Source: JAOUEA01 sp040882605
Lineage (GTDB): Bacteria > Actinomycetota > UBA4738 > HRBIN12
Assembly: GCA_040882605.1 (NCBI GenBank)
Contig: JBBEAY010000002.1
Span: 1 to 64,000, forward strand
Direction: 5' to 3'
DNA: 64,000 nt
Part shown: piece after piece, positions 23,752 to 32,613 of the stretch
Layout: every line of letters starts with the position of its first letter
Numbering within the stretch: the first letter of the stretch is position 1
The notes under the pieces: model-generated
The model's database searches: none
Seen by the model: the letters and a program-made list of their open reading frames with translations, nothing else
Told to the model about the DNA's origin: nothing
Program-made: the position numbers and the translations under genes

Positions 23752-24664
23752 CGGCCAAGCCGGCCGAATAACCGGCCATCTTCGCCGCGTCGGTGAAGGC
23801 CATCAGGGTCGGAACGGCGAGCGTGGCGATCGCGCGGTCGCGGGGGCCGCGCGGGCTGGATGTCAGGGCCCAGCCGCGGCGCACCGGCGTGCGGGCGTAG
23901 GCGACCGCCCCCGCGGCGGCCAGCATCTTCGGCCATGTACGGCCCGTCGCCAGCGCTGCGGCAAGCCCCGCGTAGACCCCGAAGCGCAGCGCATGGCGCT
24001 CGGGGTGCATGCCGGCCTGCGCATCACCCCGCGCGTACCGGAAGTACTGGCGCCACGTGGCGACTAGGCCCCCTCGCAACCGCCAGCGCACGATCGCTTC
24101 GGGAGCGAATCGCATGTCCGTGCCGAGCTCGCGCCACCGCTCATCGACCCACATGTCCTCGCCGATCGCGAGCCACTCCGGATAGCCCCCGACGGCCTCG
24201 ATCGCCTCGCGCCGGAACGCCACCGAACGGTGCGACGGGTTGAAACTCGAGGGGTCGACGCTTTTCGGGTCGAGAGGCAGGTTCACGGCCGCCATGCACC
24301 GGTCGAGCGCCGTCTCGAGCACCGGCTCGTACCAGCCCATGGACACATCGGCGCCCGCTTCGATCGGTGCCACGATCGCCTCGAGCCAGCGGGGATCGAG
24401 CTCGCAGTCGGCGTCGGTAACCGCGATCACGTCGTGGGTCGCCGCGGCGAGCGCCACGTTGCGACCCCGGGAGATGTTCGCGCCGGGCTCGCTCAGCACC
24501 GTCACGCCGTCGGCCTGGTTGAACGCGCCGGGTGTGCCGTCGGTCGATCCTCCGTCGACGATCACGACCTCGTCGGGTGCGCGGGTCTGCGCCGCGAGCG
24601 ACGCGAGGAAGCCGGGCGCCGAGCCGACGCAGTCCTTCACGGTCGAGATCAGCGTGATCTTCAT
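23729..24664 (-). CDS. Family 2 glycosyltransferase
   Basis: A 311-residue GT-A enzyme: ITLISTVKDCVGSAPGFLAS at the N-terminus, VIVDGGSTDGTP as the nucleotide-binding loop and TDADCELDPRW as the metal-binding DxD region, then GEDMWVDERWRELG with the catalytic-type Asp. The last 80 residues contain weakly hydrophobic helices that may lie on the membrane. ATG 24664 has a GAGGAG site. It follows a family 4 glycosyltransferase in the same direction, so the pair probably builds a surface or lipid-linked glycan. Donor and acceptor are unknown. Confidence 0.9.
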   Translation of the reverse strand: MKITLISTVKDCVGSAPGFLASLAAQTRAPDEVVIVDGGSTDGTPGAFNQADGVTVLSEPGANISRGRNVALAAATHDVIAVTDADCELDPRWLEAIVAPIEAGADVSMGWYEPVLETALDRCMAAVNLPLDPKSVDPSSFNPSHRSVAFRREAIEAVGGYPEWLAIGEDMWVDERWRELGTDMRFAPEAIVRWRLRGGLVATWRQYFRYARGDAQAGMHPERHALRFGVYAGLAAALATGRTWPKMLAAAGAVAYARTPVRRGWALTSSPRGPRDRAIATLAVPTLMAFTDAAKMAGYSAGLADRVRRPS

Positions 24665-24686
24665 CGCCCACTCCTCGGCGCGACCT

Positions 24687-25817
24687 TCATCGGGCGCCCA
24701 CGACGTGACGGTACACACGCAGGGTGGCGCGGGCGGTTTCCTGCCATGAGAACGTGGCGGCTTGCTCGGGGCCTCGGGCGCGCAGGTCGTCGGCGAGGGC
24801 CGGTTCGTCGAGCACGCTTGCGATCGCGTCGGCGATCGCCCGTTCGTCGAGCGGGTCCACGAGCAGCGCGGCGTCGCCGGCGACCTCGGGGATCGAGGAA
24901 CCGTCGGCCGCGACAGTGGGCACGCCGCGAGCCAGCGCCTCGACGACCGGCAGGCCGAACCCTTCATACAAGGCCGGGTAGGCGAAGACGTCGGCGCCGC
25001 GGTACAGGGCGTCGAGGTCGCCGGCGTCGAGGTTGCGGGTCCGGATCACTTGCCCGGGTCCCTCCGCGTCGAGCTCGCGACGTAGCTCGTCGTCGAGCCA
25101 TCCGTCGGGACCGTTCAGCACGAGTGCGTGCGGACGTCCTTCGGCGGCCAGTCGCCGGTACGCGCGGATGAGCCGGGCATGATTCTTCCTCGGCTCGAGC
25201 GTGCCCACCGACAGCACGTACGGTCGCGGCACGCTCAGTCGGTCGAGCGCGGCGTCGATGTCGGTGTTGGGTGCCGCGGGAAGCGACGAAGCGAGGGGCG
25301 TGACATGCACCTTGGCGGCGTCGATGTCGGAATGCTCGCGCAGCTCGTCGGCCGTGAAGGTCGATGGCGTCAACACCGCGTCGGCGCGGCGCGCGGTGGC
25401 TCGAAGACCCGCACGGTAGAGCAGGCGCCAGCTCGGCGGGAACATCTCGGGGCGCCTGATGAAAGCCAGGTCGTGCACGGTCACCACCAACCGCTGGCCG
25501 CGGCGCGTCGGCGCGATCGCGGCCGGGTTCGTCGAGTGCACGATCGCCGTCTCGGCGAGTTCCGCGGGCAACGTCGGGCGTCCGATGAGGTTCCACAGCG
25601 GATACAACATGCGGATCGGGTGGTCGACCACCGTGACCGGCGGCAGGTCGTTGAGCCACGAGGCAGGAGGGCCAGGCTCAGGCAGGCGCGATCGGAACGG
25701 AAGCAGCTCGAGCGTCGGATCCTGCTCGATCAGGGCAGGTGCGAGCTCTCGCACATAGGTGCCGATGCCACCCGGCGCCGAGAACCAGAGCTGATCGATG
25801 TGCAAGGCGACCTTCAC
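24687..25817 (-). CDS. Family 4 glycosyltransferase
   Basis: A 376-residue GT-B enzyme of the mannosyl/rhamnosyl type. The N-terminal domain opens KVALHIDQLWFSAPGGIGTY; the C-terminal domain has VLSVGTLEPRKNHARLIRAY (donor phosphate Arg/Lys), ALYEGFGLPVVEALARG with the E-x7-E pair, and SSIPEVAGDAALLVDP. It is closely similar in style to the enzyme at 36546-37703. ATG 25817 overlaps the cupin stop (ATGA), and the family 2 enzyme follows 22 bases later, so three genes are co-transcribed. Confidence 0.92.
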   Translation of the reverse strand: MKVALHIDQLWFSAPGGIGTYVRELAPALIEQDPTLELLPFRSRLPEPGPPASWLNDLPPVTVVDHPIRMLYPLWNLIGRPTLPAELAETAIVHSTNPAAIAPTRRGQRLVVTVHDLAFIRRPEMFPPSWRLLYRAGLRATARRADAVLTPSTFTADELREHSDIDAAKVHVTPLASSLPAAPNTDIDAALDRLSVPRPYVLSVGTLEPRKNHARLIRAYRRLAAEGRPHALVLNGPDGWLDDELRRELDAEGPGQVIRTRNLDAGDLDALYRGADVFAYPALYEGFGLPVVEALARGVPTVAADGSSIPEVAGDAALLVDPLDERAIADAIASVLDEPALADDLRARGPEQAATFSWQETARATLRVYRHVVGAR

Positions 25818-26206
25818 CGTGTTGGTCGCCCTCGGCTTTCGCCCTCGCGCGACCGCTCACTGGGGCCGTCGCGATAAGCTTCGACGCACTCGCAGCCCTC
25901 GTGCCCGACGGTAGCTGCGTGCGAAGCGCCCGCGGGCAGGTCGAGGCGGTCGCCTTCCGTGAGCTCGAGATCCCCTTCGACGGTATGGAACACGATCGAA
26001 CCGCCCAGGCAGAACAGCACTTTGTGTTCGTCGTGCTGGTGCCGCGCGTATCGGTCGCCGGGGCCATTCGCCCAGGAGCGCGACGTCCCGCATCCGTCCG
26101 CTCGGAAGGCGGCGAGCGCTTGCTCGCGCGTCGCCGAGCCCGGTATCAGTTCAGCTCCCACGAGCGTGGAATCGTACCCGCCGCCACAAGGGGCCCGTCG
26201 CCACAC
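25814..26206 (-). CDS. Small cupin-domain protein
   Basis: A 130-residue single-domain cupin. Motif 1 is HQHDEHKVLFCLGG with two or three metal-binding His; motif 2 is GDRLDLPAGASHAATVG with the last His. The GTG at 26206 lies 6 bases after TAGAAT (26218-26213 on minus), a leaderless start; a GTG at 26161 is an alternative. It heads an operon with two glycosyltransferases. It could be a sugar isomerase or a metal-dependent sensor; the sequence does not say which. Confidence 0.8.
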   Translation of the reverse strand: MWRRAPCGGGYDSTLVGAELIPGSATREQALAAFRADGCGTSRSWANGPGDRYARHQHDEHKVLFCLGGSIVFHTVEGDLELTEGDRLDLPAGASHAATVGHEGCECVEAYRDGPSERSREGESRGRPTR

Positions 26207-26212
26207 AAAACT

Positions 26213-26231
26213 ATTCTAGTTTAGACTAGAA
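26213..26231 (-). promoter_or_regulatory. Palindrome overlapping the -10 element of the cupin operon
   Basis: TTCTAGT (26214-26220) and ACTAGAA (26225-26231) are a perfect inverted repeat with a 4-base spacer. The minus-strand TAGAAT hexamer (26218-26213) overlaps one arm, and the stop codon of the upstream lipoprotein (26228-26226) lies in the other. The position fits a repressor operator. Confidence 0.5.
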
Positions 26232-27002
26232 AGGCGTTTCGACCTCCGAGATCTCGATGAACCGGTCATCGCGCCAGACGAGCACGCGCTCGCTGATCGC
26301 GCTCGGGCAGCAGTGCGGATCGCCCGGCTCGTACACACGCGCCACCATGTAGAGCCCGAGCGGGTCGGGGTTGGGTTGCACCTCTGCGTCGCAGAGCGAA
26401 CGCGTCCAGATCGGTGCGCCGGCCGCGAGGTCGATCACTCGGTACGTGGCGCATGCGCCGGTGCCGCCGGTTTCCTCGCGGATGAGGGCTTCGTCGCTGC
26501 CGTCGCCGGTGAGGTCGGTGACGTCCGCAGAGATCGCGAGCACGCCGTCTCGCTTGGCGTGCGCGAGACCGTAGACAGCTCGCCACGGTGGTTCGGCGCC
26601 CTCCGAGCGTCGCCATACGACGAATCCGCGAGCCTGCGCGAACGGGTCCGGGCCCGGAGTCGCGAATGCGACCACGATCGCCTCGCCGGCGCTGGTGCGT
26701 GCGCGATCCGCCCCGGTGGCCTCATCGCTTCTCGGGATCAGTTGCTCGATCGGAAGATCTCGAGCGGACACATCCTGGCCGTACGTCGCAGGCATTCCGT
26801 CGGGAAGCGTCCCGATCGACTGGGACGGTCCTGTGGACCCGGTGATGTTGGGTTCATCAGGGATCGCCGGGGCGGAACTCCCCGACCCGGGCTCGGATGC
26901 CGATGGCGCAGGCGACACCGAGGGTGACTGGAGGTCGCTGGCGTCCCCTCGGCACGACACGAGCAGCAGCACGAAGACAGCCGGGATGACGAGGCGTCGC
27001 AC
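26226..27002 (-). CDS. Lipoprotein with Ser/Pro-rich linker
   Basis: A 258-residue lipoprotein: lipobox LLLVSC, a 60-residue Ser/Pro/Gly-rich linker, then a globular domain with DVTDLTGDGSDEALIREETG, an FG-GAP/VCBS-like calcium-loop motif (DLTGDGxDE). Four or more Cys residues near the C-terminus may form disulfides. The GTG at 27002 follows TAGCAT by 7 bases, which sets a leaderless start. It is divergent from the thioesterase gene. Function is unknown; an extracellular structural or binding role is plausible. Confidence 0.78.
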   Translation of the reverse strand: MRRLVIPAVFVLLLVSCRGDASDLQSPSVSPAPSASEPGSGSSAPAIPDEPNITGSTGPSQSIGTLPDGMPATYGQDVSARDLPIEQLIPRSDEATGADRARTSAGEAIVVAFATPGPDPFAQARGFVVWRRSEGAEPPWRAVYGLAHAKRDGVLAISADVTDLTGDGSDEALIREETGGTGACATYRVIDLAAGAPIWTRSLCDAEVQPNPDPLGLYMVARVYEPGDPHCCPSAISERVLVWRDDRFIEISEVETPF

Positions 27003-27009
27003 CGCTCCG

Positions 27010-27061
27010 ATGCTAGTGGGTCTACCGGCAGAACCGGCGGTTCCGCAGCCCGGCGTACGAT
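27010..27061. promoter_or_regulatory. Divergent leaderless -10 elements
   Basis: TAGCAT on minus (27015-27010) lies 7 bases before GTG 27002, and TACGAT on plus (27056-27061) lies 7 bases before ATG 27069. Both genes therefore seem to be transcribed without a 5' leader from a shared 66-base intergenic region. Confidence 0.5.
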
Positions 27062-27068
27062 GCCCCAC

Positions 27069-27611
27069 ATGACTCACGCAGAAACAGACGCAGACAGAGC
27101 CCCCACCGAGCTTGCGCCCAAGCGCGTGGCCGATTCCGCCGTGACCCTCACCCAGATGATGGAGGTCACCGACGTGAACATCGCCGGCACGGTGCACGGC
27201 GGCGTGATCATGCGGCTCGTCGACACCGCGGCCGGCCTCGCGGCCGTTAGCCACGCCGGCGGGCTCGCCGTCACCGTCGCGATCGACGAGATGACGTTCC
27301 TCGAGCCCGTGCACATCGGCGATGTGCTGGTGCTGCTTGCCACGGTGAACGACGTCGGCACGACGTCGATGGAATGCGGCGTGCGCGTGGAAGCGCACGA
27401 TCCGGTCACGGGCACGATGCGCCACGCGAACAGCGCCTACCTCGTCTTCGTCGCCGTCGACGACCACGGTCACCCGAGGCCGGTCCCTGCCCTCGTGATC
27501 GAGAGCGACGACGAGAAGCGCCGTCAGCGTGAAGCCAAGCTCCGCCGCCAAACCCGTCTCGCTCACAAGGAAGCCGTAAAGGCCGCCCGCGCCCTCGAGA
27601 CGCAAGCATGA
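27069..27611 (+). CDS. Acyl-CoA thioesterase (hotdog fold)
   Basis: Hydrolyses acyl-CoA to free acid and CoA; YciA/BACH-type hotdog of 180 residues. Visible motifs are NIAGTVHGGVIMRLVDTAAG with the catalytic Asn/Asp and HGG turn, EMTFLEPVHIGDVL, and GVRVEAHDPVTG. The C-terminal 40 residues are a charged helix. The ATG at 27069 is preferred over 27060 because it lies 7 bases from the TACGAT hexamer. It overlaps the next gene by 4 bases (ATGA). A role in fatty acid turnover fits the aconitase downstream, but this is loose inference. Confidence 0.9.
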   Translation: MTHAETDADRAPTELAPKRVADSAVTLTQMMEVTDVNIAGTVHGGVIMRLVDTAAGLAAVSHAGGLAVTVAIDEMTFLEPVHIGDVLVLLATVNDVGTTSMECGVRVEAHDPVTGTMRHANSAYLVFVAVDDHGHPRPVPALVIESDDEKRRQREAKLRRQTRLAHKEAVKAARALETQA

Positions 27612-27898
27612 TCCTCGAACACGCTGTGTTGCAGGTGCGGCCTGGGCTCGCCGACGAGTTCCGAGCCGCGTTCGCGCGGGCGAGTCCGGTCATCGAAGCC
27701 TCGCCGGGGTTCCGATCGCTGCGACTGCTGCCGTGCATCGAGGACGAGGACCGCTTCCTGCTACTCGTGAAGTGGGAGCGCTTGGAAGATCACATCGAGG
27801 GGTTCCGAGGCTCAGCCGCCTACGACGACTGGAAGGCGCTGCTCCACCGCTTCTACGAGCCCTTCCCGGAAGTCGACCACTACTTCTTGTCCGACTGA
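27608..27898 (+). CDS. Antibiotic biosynthesis monooxygenase (ABM)-domain protein
   Basis: A 96-residue ferredoxin-like dimeric alpha-beta barrel protein. It starts ILEHAVLQVRPGLADEFRAAF, has SPGFRSLRLLPCIEDEDRFLLLVKWE in the centre and ends with an HF-type helix. Stand-alone ABM proteins act as cofactor-free oxygenases, haem degraders or unknown small enzymes. The ATG overlaps the thioesterase stop. The reaction here cannot be inferred. Confidence 0.85.
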   Translation: MILEHAVLQVRPGLADEFRAAFARASPVIEASPGFRSLRLLPCIEDEDRFLLLVKWERLEDHIEGFRGSAAYDDWKALLHRFYEPFPEVDHYFLSD

Positions 27899-27957
27899 GG
27901 CCCGCCCGACTGAAGACGGCCGACAACCGGGCGAGCGTGCCCGCGTGGGAGGATGGA

Positions 27958-30714
27958 ATGACACCTCTCACTTCGGAAGGACTGACGCGCACGATGACTA
28001 GCGAGCTTTCGGGGGCGCGGGGGCGGTTGGAGACCGCCGACGGCTCCATCGACCTGTTCCGACTCGATGCCCTCGCCAACCAGACCGGCTCCGGCGTCGC
28101 ACGTCTGCCCAAGACCGTGCTGATCCTGGTCGAGGATCTGCTGCGACGAGCCGGAACACGCGACGTCTCCGACGACGATGTCCGTGCGCTCGCAGCGTGG
28201 CCAGGCCCGGCCGGAGACATCGCGTTCATGCCCGCCCGTGTGCTGATGCAGGACTTCACCGGCGTGCCGGCGGTCGTCGATCTCGCCGCGATGCGCAGCG
28301 CCGCTGAGCGCGCCGGCGTCGATCCGCTCGCGATCGAGCCGTCGATCCCCGTCGACCTGGTGATCGACCATTCCGTGCAGGTGGACCTGTTCCGCACGCC
28401 CGAGGCGTACGAGCGCAACATCGAGTTCGAGTACCGGCGCAACGGCGAGAGGTACGCCTTGCTGCGCTGGGCAGAGCAGGCGTTCGACGGACTGCGCGTC
28501 GTGCCCCCCGGCGCCGGCATCTGCCATCAGGTGAACCTTGAGCACCTCGGGCAGGTGGTGTCCACGCGCGACGGCGTCGCGTTCCCCGACACGCTCGTGG
28601 GCACCGATTCGCACACCACGATGATCAACGGGCTCGGCGTGCTCGGCTGGGGTGTCGGCGGCATCGAGGCGGAAGCCGCGATGCTCGGCCAGCCGATGTT
28701 CCTGCCGCAGCCCGTCGTGCTCGGCGTGCGCATGACCGGCGCGCTCACACCCGGCACGACCGCCACCGACCTCGTGCTGACGCTCACCCAGATGTTGCGG
28801 GCGCACGGTGTAGTCGGCAAGTTCGTGGAGTTCTTCGGCGACGGTCTGACGTCGCTGTCGATCGCCGACCGGGCGACGCTTTCCAACATGTGCCCGGAGT
28901 ACGGGGCCACTTCGTCCTACTTCCCGATCGATGACGAGACGCTTCGGTATCTGTCGTTCACCGGGAGGGGAGATCGCGTCGACCTCGTCGAGCGCTACGC
29001 GAAGGAACAAGGCCTGTTCCGGCGCGACGGCGACCCGGAGCCGACGTTCAGCGAGATCGTCGACCTCGATCTTTCGGCCGTGGTGCCATCGATGGCAGGC
29101 CCGAAGCGACCACAGGACCGGGTGGCGCTTCCCGACGTCTGGCAGTCATTCGTCGGAGCGTTCCGCGACCATGCAGAACCCGATCCGAAGGCTACCGAGG
29201 TCGGGCGGTTCGTGGCCGAAGGTGGGAACCCGCGTGTCGACCATATCCCCGGCCACGGCGATGTCGACGTCACGCAGCAGGCCAACGGCGAGTCGACGGT
29301 CGGTCACGGCAGTGTCGTGATCGCTGCGATCACCAGTTGCACGAACACCTCGAACCCGAGCGTCATGGTCGCCGCAGGGCTGCTCGCTCGCAAGGCGGTC
29401 GAGGCAGGGCTCAACACGAAGCCGTGGGTGAAGACCTCGCTCGCGCCAGGCTCGCGGGTCGTTACCGACTACCTCGATCGCGCCGGGCTCACGCCCTCCC
29501 TCGACAAGCTCGGCTTCGCGCTCGTGGGCTACGGATGCACGACCTGCATCGGCAACTCCGGTCCCCTCATCGAGGAAGTCGCGAAGGCCGTCGACGAGCA
29601 CGACCTGAATGTCGCGGCGGTGCTGAGCGGCAACCGGAACTTCGAGGGCCGGGTGCATCCGCAGGTGCGCGCTGCCTACCTCGCATCGCCACCGCTCTGC
29701 GTTGCGTACGCGCTCGCCGGCCGGCTCGACATCGACCTCACGACCGATGCGCTCGGCGAGGGCGCCGATGGTCCCGTGTACCTGCGCGACATCTGGCCGA
29801 GCTCCGCCGAGGTGCGCGAGGCGGTTGCGGCGGCGATCACCGAAGAACAGTTCACGACCCAGTACGGGCGCATCTGGGACGGTGACGAGCACTGGCGCGA
29901 GCTTCCCACGCCGACCGGCTCCGTCTACGAGTGGGCCGAAGGATCGACCTACGTGCGCGAGCCACCCTTCTTCGAGGGGCTCGACGATGCTCGCCCGAGC
30001 GGTGACATCGAGGGCGCGCGCGTGCTCGTGAAGATCGGGGATTCCATCACCACAGACCACATCTCGCCGGCGGGGTCGATCAAGCTCGATTCGCCCGCAG
30101 GCGACTACCTCCGCGAGCACGGCGTCGAGCCCGTCGATTTCAACTCCTACGGAGCGAGACGCGGGAACCACGAGGTGATGATGCGCGGCACGTTCGCGAA
30201 CATCCGCTTGCGCAACGACATGGCGCCCGGCACCGAGGGGTCGTTCACGACCCACCTTCCGAGCGGTGAGATCACGAGTGTTTACGAAGCGGCTCAGCGT
30301 TACGGCGTCGAGGGCACCCCCCTCGCCCTGCTCGCCGGTAAGGAATACGGCAGCGGCTCGAGCCGTGACTGGGCGGCCAAGGGTCCGGACCTGCTGGGCG
30401 TGCGGTTCGCGATCGCGGAAAGCTACGAGCGCATCCACCGCTCGAACCTGGTGGGCATGGGCGTGTTGCCGCTGCAGTACCTCGATGGCGATTCCGCAGC
30501 ATCGCTCGGCCTCGACGGCACCGAGACTTACGCGGTGCGCGGGCTCTCCGGCGGCATCACACCGGGTCAGCAGGCCCAGGTCGAGGCGGTCACTGGTGAC
30601 GGCACGACGATCTCGTTCGCGGTCACGGTTCGCATCGACGCCCAGGCCGAGCTCGAATACTTCCGGGCGGGAGGCATCCTGCGTCTCGTGCTCGCCCAGA
30701 TGTTGGGCGACTGA
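27958..30714 (+). CDS. acnA: Aconitate hydratase, AcnA type
   Basis: Converts citrate to isocitrate in the citric acid cycle; cytosolic, 918 residues, the normal length for bacterial AcnA. The 4Fe-4S ligands are present: Cys461 in SCTNTSNP and Cys527/Cys530 in YGCTTCIGNSGP. Other signatures are GTDSHTTMINGLGVLGWGVGG, DHISPAG, and KEYGSGSSRDWAAKG in the swivel domain. A GGGAGG site precedes ATG 27958. It lies 59 bases after the ABM gene and may be co-transcribed. AcnA homologues can also act as iron regulatory proteins; nothing in the sequence tests that. Confidence 0.96.
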   Translation: MTPLTSEGLTRTMTSELSGARGRLETADGSIDLFRLDALANQTGSGVARLPKTVLILVEDLLRRAGTRDVSDDDVRALAAWPGPAGDIAFMPARVLMQDFTGVPAVVDLAAMRSAAERAGVDPLAIEPSIPVDLVIDHSVQVDLFRTPEAYERNIEFEYRRNGERYALLRWAEQAFDGLRVVPPGAGICHQVNLEHLGQVVSTRDGVAFPDTLVGTDSHTTMINGLGVLGWGVGGIEAEAAMLGQPMFLPQPVVLGVRMTGALTPGTTATDLVLTLTQMLRAHGVVGKFVEFFGDGLTSLSIADRATLSNMCPEYGATSSYFPIDDETLRYLSFTGRGDRVDLVERYAKEQGLFRRDGDPEPTFSEIVDLDLSAVVPSMAGPKRPQDRVALPDVWQSFVGAFRDHAEPDPKATEVGRFVAEGGNPRVDHIPGHGDVDVTQQANGESTVGHGSVVIAAITSCTNTSNPSVMVAAGLLARKAVEAGLNTKPWVKTSLAPGSRVVTDYLDRAGLTPSLDKLGFALVGYGCTTCIGNSGPLIEEVAKAVDEHDLNVAAVLSGNRNFEGRVHPQVRAAYLASPPLCVAYALAGRLDIDLTTDALGEGADGPVYLRDIWPSSAEVREAVAAAITEEQFTTQYGRIWDGDEHWRELPTPTGSVYEWAEGSTYVREPPFFEGLDDARPSGDIEGARVLVKIGDSITTDHISPAGSIKLDSPAGDYLREHGVEPVDFNSYGARRGNHEVMMRGTFANIRLRNDMAPGTEGSFTTHLPSGEITSVYEAAQRYGVEGTPLALLAGKEYGSGSSRDWAAKGPDLLGVRFAIAESYERIHRSNLVGMGVLPLQYLDGDSAASLGLDGTETYAVRGLSGGITPGQQAQVEAVTGDGTTISFAVTVRIDAQAELEYFRAGGILRLVLAQMLGD

Positions 30715-30720
30715 GGCTGC

Positions 30721-30758
30721 CGTGTTGTCTCGCGCCGGCCGTGTTGTCTCGCGCCGGC
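30721..30758. repeat. 19-base tandem duplication after acnA
   Basis: Two identical adjacent copies of CGTGTTGTCTCGCGCCGGC at 30721-30739 and 30740-30758 lie between the acnA stop and the end of the convergent membrane fragment. Confidence 0.9.
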
Positions 30759-30765
30759 GCGGTGC

Positions 30766-31086
30766 TCACGCAATGTCGGGCGCGTGGCTCACCGTGCCGG
30801 GCTGGGCTGCGGCCGCCGCCCAGCCCGGTTTCTCGGGAGCCGCCGGACGTGGTGGCCGATAGCCGTATGTGAGTGCGCGCACGATAGTGAGGAAGACGAC
30901 GACGAGCCCTGTCACCGCGTACATGGCGAACATGAACGGACGCTCGCTGTCGGTTCCCGCGAACACGCCGTGGGCGAGCGAGAGCGTGAACATCGGCACG
31001 GCGATCAGGTGCACGCGTCGCCACCACGTCGTGCCGATCTTCTTGCGCAGCCACGACGTCACCATGATCGTCACGCTGCCGTACAT
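30766..31086 (-). pseudogene. Fragment of a ferric-reductase-like transmembrane protein
   Basis: One hundred and six residues with two membrane helices. The motif WWRRVHLIAVPMFTLSLAHG followed by FAGTDSERPFMFAMY matches the second half of ferric-reductase-like/YedZ-type haem membrane domains, including the His that binds haem. Full-length relatives have two to three more helices at the N-terminus. Here an in-frame TAA lies two codons before the ATG, so the front half is gone. It may be a degraded gene or a very short derivative. The tail is Ala/Pro-rich. Confidence 0.55.
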
Positions 31087-31197
31087 CGGTTAGGAAGTCG
31101 CCGTCAAGCGCCCGGGCAAGCCACGGTTAAGGTTGGGGAAACTCGTTGCAGCGCAAAGGTCGATCCGATGGGAGCTGAGCGTCCCGCCCGGACTAGG

Positions 31198-31935
31198 TCA
31201 CAGGACCGTGTTGAGGTCGGCCGAGAAGACCACGGGACCTGTAGGCGAGGCTGGGCAGTCGGATGACTCGCTCGTCACCGCCATCGCCTCGGAGCTGCCG
31301 ATGCTGGCGTCGACGGCAAGCGCGATCACGCCGTCGGTGGGAGTGACGCACCCGCCGGAGGTGGCTTCGCCATCTTCGATCATCCAGATCTCGTAGACCA
31401 AACCCGCCCCGGGGTCGCGCAACCCGCTTCCCCAGAACACGGCGCCCGGCTCACCAGGTGTGTACGCCATGGCGAGGGTCGCCTCGGCGTTGCTGCCTTC
31501 GAAGGCGACGACACGTTGCGACGAAGAGACCAGGTTCACGGTTGTGGTCGAGCGCGCGAGCGTGCCGACGGACACGAAGAGCACCGCGGCCACCGCGGCC
31601 GCCGCGGCCAGCGCCTGCCACGCACGTGGAAGGCGGGCTCGGCGCTCCGACAGCTCGTCAGACGGGTCAGCCGCCGTGGCGGCGACCGGCGCGAGCGGCT
31701 CCTCGCGGGGCGACGCGAGGATGCGGTCGATCATCGAATCGTCGATCGGCACCGGCGTGAGCGCGAACGCGAGTCTGCCTGCGGTCTCAGCGAAGCCGGT
31801 CTCGATCACGCGGCACTCGGCGCAGTCGCCGTGGGCGGCGCGTTCCCGCAAAAGCAACGCTGTGTCGTCGTCGTCGAGACCACCCAACGCGTTCGCGGAC
31901 ATGAGCTCTTCGACCAGGGAATGATCGAGCGTCAT
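31198..31935 (-). CDS. Anti-sigma factor, RskA-like
   Basis: A 245-residue single-pass membrane regulator. The cytosolic N-terminal domain (1-100) has a zinc-site-like cluster with His35, Cys38 and Cys41. The membrane helix is at about 105-127, and the extracytoplasmic RskA domain follows with YEIWMIEDGEATSGGCVTP, typical of this family. It overlaps the sigma factor gene by 4 bases (ATGA), which identifies its partner. Release of the sigma factor usually follows regulated proteolysis. Confidence 0.9.
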   Translation of the reverse strand: MTLDHSLVEELMSANALGGLDDDDTALLLRERAAHGDCAECRVIETGFAETAGRLAFALTPVPIDDSMIDRILASPREEPLAPVAATAADPSDELSERRARLPRAWQALAAAAAVAAVLFVSVGTLARSTTTVNLVSSSQRVVAFEGSNAEATLAMAYTPGEPGAVFWGSGLRDPGAGLVYEIWMIEDGEATSGGCVTPTDGVIALAVDASIGSSEAMAVTSESSDCPASPTGPVVFSADLNTVL

Positions 31936-32510
31936 CGTTCGACCTCCGCGAGCGCGCCTCGCATGCGGCGCATGCCCAGCAGCGTGCGGGATTTCACCGT
32001 GCCGAGCGGGATCCCGGTCTTCTCCGCGATCTGCGACTGCGAGAGGCCGTCGAAGTACATCATCTCGAGAACCCTGCGCTGCTCATCGGGAAGGTCTGCC
32101 AGCGCAGCACGCACGATGCGGCGCTCGTCGGGCGCGGCCAGCTGCTCCACGACCTCGTCGGCGTGGTCGGCCTCTTCCTCGAGCGCCTGGGGGATCGCCG
32201 CTTCGACGCGGCGCCGGTGCGCCTCTTCGCGGCGCACGAGATCGACGGCACGGTGATGCACCATGCCCATGAGCCAGCTTCTCACCGAGCCCCGCTGGCC
32301 GTCGTAGGCGCCTGGATCCTTCCAGACCGCCGTGAACGCTTCCTGCACGATCTCCTCCGCCAGATGCGGTTGCCGCACGACCCGCTGCGCGAGGGCTTTG
32401 GCCGATGGCGCGTACCGGTGGAACAACCCCCGGAACGCGTCCTCGTCGCCGTCGAGCAGGCGTTCTATCAGATCGCGGTCGCGCGTCTCGGGCACCTCAA
32501 CAGCACCCAT
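31932..32510 (-). CDS. ECF RNA polymerase sigma factor (SigK-like)
   Basis: A 192-residue ECF sigma factor. Region 2 covers about 25-95 (FRGLFHRYAPSAKALAQRVV, then EEIVQEAFTAVWKDP and RSWLMGMVHHRAVDLVRR). Region 4 covers about 130-185 (LADLPDEQRRVLEMMYFDG, QIAEKTGIPLGTVKSRT). A GGAGG site 6 bases before ATG 32510 favours it over ATG 32534. Pairing with an RskA-like anti-sigma places it in the ECF19/SigK-like group. Target genes are unknown. Confidence 0.92.
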   Translation of the reverse strand: MGAVEVPETRDRDLIERLLDGDEDAFRGLFHRYAPSAKALAQRVVRQPHLAEEIVQEAFTAVWKDPGAYDGQRGSVRSWLMGMVHHRAVDLVRREEAHRRRVEAAIPQALEEEADHADEVVEQLAAPDERRIVRAALADLPDEQRRVLEMMYFDGLSQSQIAEKTGIPLGTVKSRTLLGMRRMRGALAEVER

Positions 32511-32613
32511 CAGCGGCCTCCGGCCCAATGACATGGTTCCCTGCAAGAGCGGCACCTTCCATGGAGCGGGCTGGTCTTGGGGTGTATCCGCAGCGAAGGG
32601 CGGATCGGATGGA

